Shown here one piece after another: positions 12,389 through 18,109 of a stretch of 18,109 bases of DNA (the stretch's first letter is position 1; every line of letters starts with the position of its first letter). The notes under the pieces were generated by a model. It was given only the letters and a program-made list of their open reading frames with translations, was not told where the DNA came from and searched no databases. Source of the DNA: DASVEE01 sp036399695 (GTDB lineage Bacteria > Acidobacteriota > Thermoanaerobaculia > Gp7-AA8); assembly GCA_036399695.1 (NCBI GenBank), contig DASWMP010000197.1, positions 1 through 18,109 of the forward strand. Direction: 5' to 3'. A program made the position numbers and the translations under genes.

Positions 12389-14164
12389 CTACCGCAACGT
12401 GAACAACGCCACGTTTCCCCGTGACGTCACGTTGGCCGCGTATAAATCCAGCACCCGCGACAGCATCCGTTGCGCGGATGGCGCGAGATCGGTCTGCCGC
12501 TCCGCGAGCTTGATCTCCACCGTCGTGCCGAGCGTCGGCGAGAGCACCGCGATGTGCGTGATGCCGTCGCGCTTCAGACGGGCGTAGAGCGCGTCGGGGG
12601 TGGGGAGATCGAGATAGCGGGAGACGCGCTCGCCGTCGAAGTTGCCGGCGCCGCGCACGGGGCGGGTGAACCAGTACGTCTCGTTCACCCCCACGACCAG
12701 CGTGCGCGACGATCTCGGCAGCGTCTGGTTGAGCCAGGCGATGTCGGCGTACGGCGCGCGTTGCTTCGTCAGGTACTGCTGTTCGCTGGCCGCACCGGAG
12801 AGGAGCGAGAACGGCGTGTTGCGGTCGGTGAACCAGACGACGAGGAACGTCTGCACCACGACCGCCACGGCGATGAGGATGGCGAACGTCCGCCGCTGCA
12901 GCGCCTCCGCGGCCGTCATCGCCGGCACGATCAGAAAGGGGATGAGGATGCGCGACGACGGCGAGAGGAAGAACAGCACGATCCCGCCGAGGAGCGTCAG
13001 CAGGGCGATGCGTCCCGTGGCGAAAACGCAGAGCGCCAGCAGCGACGCCCCGAGCGCTTCGTCGACGAACGTCCCTTCGAAGATGTAGTCGGCGAGGAAC
13101 AGGCCGCGATAGCCGGCCACGTGCGGAGCGTCGGCGCCGAGGAACGGCGCGAACGGATTGCCCGTGAGCACCACGTTCCGAATGAGGAAGAGCGACCCGG
13201 CGGCCACGGCGAGGGCCAGCGGCTTCCAGGCAATCCGTTTCTTCATCAGCAGCGCGCCGGCGTAGGCCAGCAGGGCGAAGGGCAGGAACGTGTACTTCGT
13301 CAGCATCCCCGCGGCCGTTGCGACGGCGGACGTGCGGTGGTTGTCATTTTCGAGCGCCACGGCCAGTGCGACGCAGATCCCGGCCAGCGGCCAGTCGACG
13401 AGTGACCAGCCGGCCGTCAGCGCCAGAGCCGGCGTCGTCACGAGCGCCGCGGTGGCGAGCCACGAGCGCGTGCGGCGGGCAATCAGCATCGTCGTGGCGA
13501 TGGCGGCGAATAAATGCAGAAAGTGCGACGCCACACCGCCGTCGATCCCGAGGATCGTCAACAGCGGCAGGTCGGCCGACTCGATGCCCAGCGGAAAGTA
13601 CGAATGCGAGATGAGCGGCAGCTCGATGGCTCGCCCTTCCAGCACCCACGCCCGCGGCACCGCCAGGTGATACGCCAGCTCGTCGAGCGTCGCCGGAGGG
13701 GCCTGCGCGAAGACGAAACCGCAGGCGAGGGTGATGAGGATGCAGAGCAGCGCCAGCGTGGCGCTTATCGTTGTCCGTTGTTCGGCCTCCGTTGTCCGTT
13801 GTTCGTTGTCCGTTGTCCGTGCTGCGCTGGGCGCCAGGCCGTACTGTGAAGCCATCCAGGCGCCGCCGAGTGCACCCGCCACCAGCAGCGGCACCATCGT
13901 CCACGAATCGATCTTCAGTGCGCCGACGAGGAAACAGATCGCGCCGAAGATCGGGTAGCCGAGGAGAAAGTCGAGCGGCAGATCGAGCGGACGCGAACGG
14001 CGCACCAGCGCACCGACGGCCACGATCGCCAATGCCTCCGCCACCGCCAGAAACAGCGGAATCGACACACGCCGCACCAGCAGCTCCACGAGCGCAAAAC
14101 GCTCGAGCAGCGTCAGCACCGCGAATAGGGCAACAGCAACGGCGAGCCAGTACCGGACTTTCAT
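12389..14164 (-). CDS. GT-C-like membrane glycosyltransferase (putative)
   Basis: 591 residues with about ten to twelve hydrophobic segments between residues 5 and 435, then a soluble about 150-residue C-terminal domain (SEQQYLTKQRAPYADIAWLNQTLPRSSRTLVVGVNETYWF...). The first large outer loop has an acidic pair in QAPPATLDELAYHLAVPRAW (Asp161, Glu162), the position of the catalytic acid in GT-C enzymes such as the ArnT/PMT (GT39-like) group. These use lipid-linked sugar donors on the outer face of the inner membrane. The specific reaction is unknown. Residues about 113-132 (SAARTTDNEQRTTEAEQRTT) are a hydrophilic insertion encoded by a heptamer array. It follows kdsA by 64 bases and may share its transcript, consistent with an envelope polysaccharide role. 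Confidence 0.8.
   Translation of the reverse strand: MKVRYWLAVAVALFAVLTLLERFALVELLVRRVSIPLFLAVAEALAIVAVGALVRRSRPLDLPLDFLLGYPIFGAICFLVGALKIDSWTMVPLLVAGALGGAWMASQYGLAPSAARTTDNEQRTTEAEQRTTISATLALLCILITLACGFVFAQAPPATLDELAYHLAVPRAWVLEGRAIELPLISHSYFPLGIESADLPLLTILGIDGGVASHFLHLFAAIATTMLIARRTRSWLATAALVTTPALALTAGWSLVDWPLAGICVALAVALENDNHRTSAVATAAGMLTKYTFLPFALLAYAGALLMKKRIAWKPLALAVAAGSLFLIRNVVLTGNPFAPFLGADAPHVAGYRGLFLADYIFEGTFVDEALGASLLALCVFATGRIALLTLLGGIVLFFLSPSSRILIPFLIVPAMTAAEALQRRTFAILIAVAVVVQTFLVVWFTDRNTPFSLLSGAASEQQYLTKQRAPYADIAWLNQTLPRSSRTLVVGVNETYWFTRPVRGAGNFDGERVSRYLDLPTPDALYARLKRDGITHIAVLSPTLGTTVEIKLAERQTDLAPSAQRMLSRVLDLYAANVTSRGNVALFTLR
13770..13828. repeat. heptamer array inside the glycosyltransferase gene
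   Basis: Seven contiguous 7-mers fill 13770-13818: four GTTGTCC, two GTTGTTC and one GGCCTCC. They run directly into GTGCTGCGCT (13819-13828), the same core as at 7562 and 12331. On the coding (minus) strand the array is read in frame as RTTDNEQ and RTTEAEQ repeats. No opposing arm is seen within about 100 bases. Confidence 0.9.
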
Positions 14165-14193
14165 GCGAGCTCGTACCCGCGGCCACGCGCCAC

Positions 14194-14222
14194 GGAAAAC
14201 GGAAAACGGACAACGGACAACG
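14194..14222. repeat. short heptamer array between kdsA and the glycosyltransferase
   Basis: Two GGAAAAC and two GGACAAC units in perfect 7-base register (14194-14221). The array ends 7 bases before the kdsA stop codon and 30 bases from the glycosyltransferase ATG. No GTGCTGCGCT core is adjacent. Confidence 0.85.
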
Positions 14223-14228
14223 CCACCG

Positions 14229-15062
14229 TCAAATCGCCTCCAACGCCTCGCGAATCCGCAGCACGTCCTCGATGATCGCCCGCGCCACTTCCGGGCGGAG
14301 CTGCGTCGTGCGATCCGAAAGCGCGGACGGCGGGTTGTCGTGCACTTCCATGAAGAAGCCGTCGGCGCCTGCGGCGGCGGCGGCGCGGGCGAGCGGGCGT
14401 GCGAACTGCGGCGTGCCGCCGGTCTGCTTTCCTTCGCCGCCCGGGCGCTGCATCGAGTGGGTGATGTCGTAGACCACCGGCGACCCCATGCCGCGGATCA
14501 GCGGGAAAGAGCGCATGTCGACGACCAGGTTCTGATACCCGAACGACGTGCCCCGCTCCGTGATGAAGATCTTCTCGTTGCCCGCCTCGGCGCCTTTCTC
14601 CAGGATGTTCTTCGTCTCCTCGGGCGAAAGGAACTGCCCCTTCTTCACGGCCACCGCTTTGCCCGTGCGGGCGGCGGCGGCGATGAGATCGGTCTGCCTG
14701 CACAGAAACGCCGGGATCTGCAGGATATCCAGCACCTCGGCGGCCGGCTCGGCCTGCTGCCATTCATGGATGTCCGACACCAGCGGCAATCCCGTCTCCT
14801 CCTTCACCGCCCGCAGGATCTCCAGCCCTTTCTTCAGGCCCGGGCCGCGGAACGATTCGATCGACGAGCGGTTCGCCTTGTCGAACGACGACTTGTAGAC
14901 GAGGTTGATCTTCAATTCGTCACGCAGCGCCAGGAGCATGCGGGCCATGGCCAGGGCGTGCTCGCGCGATTCGATGACGCACGGGCCGGCCATGAAGAGC
15001 GGCGGCTCGCCTCCGCCGAAGCGTACGTCGGGAGTGATTTCGATGACTTTCGTGGTCGTCAT
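14229..15062 (-). CDS. kdsA: 3-deoxy-8-phosphooctulonate synthase (KDO8P synthase)
   Basis: 277 residues, the usual family length. It condenses phosphoenolpyruvate with arabinose 5-phosphate in the cytoplasm, the committed step towards Kdo for LPS. Family motifs are intact: AGPCVIES (25-32), YKSSFDKANRSS (56-67), RGPGL (72-76), GLPLVSDIHE (91-100), CRQTDLI (121-127), VKKGQFLSP (139-147), TERGTSFGYQNLVVDMR (168-184) and HDNPPSALSDRTTQ (241-254). Cys28, His202, Glu239 and Asp250 match the four metal ligands of the metal-dependent class; the E. coli-type metal-free class has Asn in place of Cys. The ATG at 15062 begins the conserved protein. A much longer in-frame extension upstream is antisense to the beta-helix gene and is rejected. 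Confidence 0.97.
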   Translation of the reverse strand: MTTTKVIEITPDVRFGGGEPPLFMAGPCVIESREHALAMARMLLALRDELKINLVYKSSFDKANRSSIESFRGPGLKKGLEILRAVKEETGLPLVSDIHEWQQAEPAAEVLDILQIPAFLCRQTDLIAAAARTGKAVAVKKGQFLSPEETKNILEKGAEAGNEKIFITERGTSFGYQNLVVDMRSFPLIRGMGSPVVYDITHSMQRPGGEGKQTGGTPQFARPLARAAAAAGADGFFMEVHDNPPSALSDRTTQLRPEVARAIIEDVLRIREALEAI

Positions 15063-15270
15063 TGCCGGCGGATTATTGCACGCGCACCGGGAGGTGAGGG
15101 GGCGTGGTGGAGCTCGCCGCGCCGTTGAAATCGTAACAGGCGTTCGTCGCGTCATGGCCCGGCGAATGCAGTTATTCGCAGTCGACGGATGGCGCCAACG
15201 GTGGCGCCGCGAGATGTACAGAACCTCGTTCCCGGCCGTCGCCACAACTGACAACCACGGTGTCCTTCCC

Positions 15271-15288
15271 GCGACCGATCGAGGTCGC
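15271..15288. promoter_or_regulatory. 6-bp inverted repeat upstream of the beta-helix pair
   Basis: GCGACC (15271-15276) and GGTCGC (15283-15288) flank GATCGA, 14 bases before the ATG at 15303. It could be an operator or a leader hairpin. In high-GC DNA such a short repeat can arise by chance. The rest of the 240-base gap to kdsA shows only similar short repeats (GGCGCC twice near 15191-15207) and no clear promoter. Confidence 0.2.
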
Positions 15289-15302
15289 TCAATGGAGAAG
15301 TC

Positions 15303-16688
15303 ATGCATTCCGCCCGGATTGCTCGTCTCTACACCCTCGCCGTCCTCACGCTCACCCTTACGCTGGCCGCTTCCTCCGCTTACGCCACCTCCTATTACGT
15401 CGCCAAGACCGGCAGCAACAGCAACGCCGGCACGCTGGCCGCCCCCTTCCTGACGATCCAGCACGGCGTCAATCAGCTCAACCCCGGCGACAACCTCTAC
15501 GTGCGCACCGGTACCTACGCTGAAGCCGTGACGATCTGGGACAAGGCCGGCACCTCGTCGCTGCCGATCTACATCAGCCCCTACAACGGTGAAGAGGTGG
15601 TCATTGACGGCACCGGCAAAACCGGCAGCAACGGGGTCGTGGTCATCGGCGACAGCTCTTACGTGCGCTTCGACGGCTTCGAGGTGAAGAACGGCCCGAA
15701 CGGCGGCATCTTCATCTACGACGCCAACAACGTCAAAGTGCGCTGGAACGACGTGCACCACATGGGGAGCGGCGGGATCAACGCCAAGACCGCGAGCGCC
15801 AGCTCGTTCGGCACCGCCCACCACCTCGTCATCGAAGGCAACGCCGTGCACCACAACATGCAGGACAACAGCGACCGCGACGAGAACAGCGTCTGGCTGC
15901 AGGGGATCTCGGCGGTCCGCTGCGATTACGTCGACATCATCGGCAACTACGTCTACGAGAACTACGGTGAAGGGATCGACTACATCGGCAGCGATCACGG
16001 CCTGATCCGCGACAACAGCATCTGGGACAACTTCAGCGTCAATCTCTATCTCGACAACGCGCAGTACACCACCGTCGACCGCAACTGGATCATCACCGGC
16101 TGGGCGCCGAGCTACACGAACTACTATCGAGGCGGCAACGCCGCGGGCGGCATCGGCGTGGCCAACGAGTACTACACCGAGCAGAACCCCGCGACCGACC
16201 TGACGATCACGAACAACATCGTCGTCCGCTGCAATACCGGCTTTGCGTACCGCAATTCCGAATACGGCGGCGGCCTGCACAACACCCTCATCGCCAACAA
16301 CACCTTCGCCGATTCGCAGTACCTGTCACTGAGCATCCAGAACGGCACCAACGACGCCAACATCCACACCACCACGACGATCAAGAACAACATCTTCTAC
16401 GCCAAATCGGGCACGAGCTACGCGTCGGCACCGACCACCGGGTTCACCTACCAGACGAACTGCTGGTACAACGGCACGGCCAACACGCACAAGAGCGGCA
16501 CGGGCGACGTCCTGCAGGACCCCCTGCTCGTCAGCGCGCTGGGAAGCGATGCGGAGGACTACATGCTGACCTCCACTTCTCCGTGCAAGAACACCGGCAC
16601 CGCCACCTCCGCCGTGACGCAGGACTACTTCGGGACCACCCGTTCCGGACGCGGCACCGGCATCGACATCGGCGCTCACGAATACTGA
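15303..16688 (+). CDS. secreted right-handed parallel beta-helix protein
   Basis: 461 residues. The N-terminal signal peptide (about 1-28) has Arg residues, a long hydrophobic core and an Ala-x-Ala-like end (SSAYA). The mature protein begins YYVAKTGSNSNAGTLAAPFLTIQHGVNQLNPGDNLYVRTGTYAE, a common start of pectate-lyase-like beta-helix proteins (DUF1565-like). Repeated coil-length units follow (FDGFEVKNGPNGGIFIYDANNVKVRWNDVHH, LVIEGNAVHHN, VDIIGNYVYEN, LTITNNIVVRC, TIKNNIFY). The C-terminus ends DIGAHEY, as in many surface beta-helix proteins. Many such proteins bind or cleave polysaccharides, but no lyase catalytic set is identifiable by eye. GGAGAAG precedes the ATG. It is a tandem paralog of the next gene. 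Confidence 0.88.
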   Translation: MHSARIARLYTLAVLTLTLTLAASSAYATSYYVAKTGSNSNAGTLAAPFLTIQHGVNQLNPGDNLYVRTGTYAEAVTIWDKAGTSSLPIYISPYNGEEVVIDGTGKTGSNGVVVIGDSSYVRFDGFEVKNGPNGGIFIYDANNVKVRWNDVHHMGSGGINAKTASASSFGTAHHLVIEGNAVHHNMQDNSDRDENSVWLQGISAVRCDYVDIIGNYVYENYGEGIDYIGSDHGLIRDNSIWDNFSVNLYLDNAQYTTVDRNWIITGWAPSYTNYYRGGNAAGGIGVANEYYTEQNPATDLTITNNIVVRCNTGFAYRNSEYGGGLHNTLIANNTFADSQYLSLSIQNGTNDANIHTTTTIKNNIFYAKSGTSYASAPTTGFTYQTNCWYNGTANTHKSGTGDVLQDPLLVSALGSDAEDYMLTSTSPCKNTGTATSAVTQDYFGTTRSGRGTGIDIGAHEY

Positions 16689-16716
16689 TCTTCAGCCAGT
16701 TACCACGGAGAACATC

Positions 16717-18048
16717 ATGCGCACCTCAGCGAGAATCCTCATTCTCTGCACGCTCCTCGTCTGCCTGTCCACCACCGCCTATGCCGCCACGCGCTACGTC
16801 GCCACCACCGGCAACAACGCCAACGCCGGCACCCTCTCCTCGCCGTGGGCCACGATCCAGTACGGCGTGAACCAGCTCGCCGCCGGCGATACGCTCTACG
16901 TGCGCGGCGGCACGTACATGGAGAACGTGCTGATGTGGAACAAGCACGGCAGCTCCACGGCCGTCATCTACGTCGTCAACTACCCGAATGAGAGCCCGGT
17001 CATCGACGGTACGGGCAAGACGGAGAGCGGCTTCGTCATCAACGAGTCGTCGTACATCTACTTCGGCGGCTTCGAGGTCAGGAACAACGCCAAGAGCGGC
17101 GTCTTCATCTGGGACGCCCACCACGTCGAAGTGGCCTGGAACGACGTGCACGGCAACCAGAAGTTCGGCATCCACGCCGGCACCGATACCTTTGGCCTCA
17201 CGCACGACGTCGTCATCCGTGGCAACGAGGTCTACGACAACGTCCGCCACAACGTGAACGGCACGGCCAGCCCCTGGATGCAGGCGCTCTCGGCGTACCA
17301 AGCCGACAAGGTGGAGATCGTCGGCAACTACGTCCACGAGAACTACGGCGAAGGGATCGACTACATCGTCAGCGACGAGGGGAACATTCACGAGAACTAC
17401 ATCTGGGACAACAAGAGCGTGAATCTCTACCTCGACAACGCCACGAGCACGAAGGTCGACCGGAACTTCATCGTCACCGGCTGGTCGTCGCACGAGACCG
17501 ACTTCTATCGCGACGGTCATCCGAATCCCGGCATCGCCGCGGCCAACGAGTACTACGACTACCAGAACCCGCTGAACAACCTCACGATCACGAACAACAT
17601 CGTCCTCTTCTGCAGCACCGGCTTCGTCTACTGGAACAGCCAGTACGCCGGCGGCCTGCAGAACACCACCATCGCCAACAACACCTTCTACGGCGCCACC
17701 GACTACGCGCTCTTCTGGATCGAGGACGACAACCACGCGAACACCGTCGTGAAGAACAACATCTTCCGCCAGACGAGCGGTCTCGACATGGCCTGGGCGC
17801 CGACGAACGGCATCACGTACGCCTACAACAACTGGTACGGCGGCAACGCCAACACGCACATGAGCGGCACGGGGGACGTGCTCTCGAACCCGCTGTTCGT
17901 CAACGCCGGCGGCAGCGACGCCGACGATTACAAGCTGACCTCGACCTCACCGTGCAGGAACACCGGCACGACGGTGTCGGCCGTGACCACGGATTACTGG
18001 GGCACCGCGAGAAGCGCGACGTACGACATCGGGGCCCACGAATATTGA
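16717..18048 (+). CDS. secreted right-handed parallel beta-helix protein (tandem paralog)
   Basis: 443 residues with a signal peptide (about 1-23, ending TAYA). It aligns along its whole length with the preceding gene: YVATTGNNANAGTLSSPWATIQYGVNQLAAGDTLYVRGGTY, VIDGTGKTESG, GGFEVRNNAKSGVFIWDAHHVEVAWNDVH, NYVHENYGEGIDYIVSD, NLTITNNIVLFCSTGF, IANNTFYGA and the terminal DIGAHEY. By eye about half or more of the residues are identical, so this is a fairly recent duplication. It starts 28 bases after its paralog, with GGAG before the ATG, so the two are probably co-transcribed. Conserved polar residues shared by both copies (NYGEGIDYI, VNLYLDNA) may mark a binding face. Substrate unknown. Confidence 0.88.
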   Translation: MRTSARILILCTLLVCLSTTAYAATRYVATTGNNANAGTLSSPWATIQYGVNQLAAGDTLYVRGGTYMENVLMWNKHGSSTAVIYVVNYPNESPVIDGTGKTESGFVINESSYIYFGGFEVRNNAKSGVFIWDAHHVEVAWNDVHGNQKFGIHAGTDTFGLTHDVVIRGNEVYDNVRHNVNGTASPWMQALSAYQADKVEIVGNYVHENYGEGIDYIVSDEGNIHENYIWDNKSVNLYLDNATSTKVDRNFIVTGWSSHETDFYRDGHPNPGIAAANEYYDYQNPLNNLTITNNIVLFCSTGFVYWNSQYAGGLQNTTIANNTFYGATDYALFWIEDDNHANTVVKNNIFRQTSGLDMAWAPTNGITYAYNNWYGGNANTHMSGTGDVLSNPLFVNAGGSDADDYKLTSTSPCRNTGTTVSAVTTDYWGTARSATYDIGAHEY

Positions 18049-18057
18049 TCTGATCTC

Positions 18058-18109
18058 GGAGTGCGGTGGCGCATGCCACCGCTCTGCGACACGTGTAAAA
18101 GAGCGGTGG
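18058..18109. repeat. REP-like palindromic repeat, copy 2 (cut by window end)
   Basis: GCCACCGCTCT (18075-18085) pairs with AGAGCGGTGG (18100-18109) around a loop with ACACGTGTA, as at 138-173. A flanking GCGGTGGC (18063-18070) pairs with GCCACCGC (18075-18082), mirroring copy 1, where the extra arm lies on the other side. It follows the last beta-helix gene by 10 bases and may act as its transcript end hairpin. Confidence 0.8.

Noticed and set aside
15063..16280. In-frame upstream extension of kdsA to position 16280
   Set aside because: The extension lies opposite the beta-helix gene, and the conserved KdsA protein starts at 15062.

Overview
The window is high-GC DNA with dense gene packing, short intergenic gaps and several inverted operons. 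KdsA (Kdo for LPS), a TonB energy transducer, a rhomboid protease and secreted beta-helix proteins point to a diderm (Gram-negative) bacterium. The gene mix (ECF42-type sigma factor with a DGPF/YCII partner, DUF1028-TPR protein, TonB with a Gly-rich linker, heptamer repeats) resembles Acidobacteriota. That placement is inference; no rRNA or other phylogenetic marker is decisive here.

Layout. Positions 1-225 hold dispersed palindromic repeats. A rhomboid protease (226-783, +) converges on a minus-strand operon read from 3532 to 741: a DUF1028 Ntn-hydrolase-like protein with TPR tail, PepQ-type prolidase and a DUF2721 membrane protein. A two-gene toxin-antitoxin-like module (DUF433 + DUF5615 PIN-like, 3580-4187, +) sits between that operon and a minus-strand ECF42 sigma factor operon (YCII/DGPF protein then sigma factor, 5760-4190). 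The sigma operon carries a recognisable ECF42-type promoter. Next on the minus strand are an amidoligase/GCS-like protein (6031-7404) and a TonB protein (7609-8394).

A compact regulatory region follows. Three small minus-strand genes (secreted 106 aa, 43 aa single-span membrane peptide, 137 aa soluble protein; 9450-8549) lie divergent from an NtrC-type sigma-54 response regulator (9605-10978). Between them are a near-consensus -24/-12 site and a perfect 14-bp palindrome, which together suggest a local sigma-54 circuit. metK (11033-12199) follows the regulator and ends in a strong terminator. It converges on a minus-strand pair, kdsA (15062-14229) then a GT-C-like membrane glycosyltransferase (14164-12389). 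The right end carries a tandem pair of secreted parallel beta-helix paralogs (15303-18048).

The most striking non-genic feature is a set of strict period-7 tandem repeat arrays at five loci (5937-6027, 7464-7600, 12260-12380, 13770-13828, 14194-14222). The heptamer word differs between loci. At three loci the array abuts the same 10-bp core (GTGCTGCGCT or its complement), and three loci form long inverted repeats. One array lies inside the glycosyltransferase gene, in frame, and encodes a hydrophilic 7-residue repeat. A second repeat family (CCACCGCTCT...AGAGCGGTGG) is present at both ends of the window.
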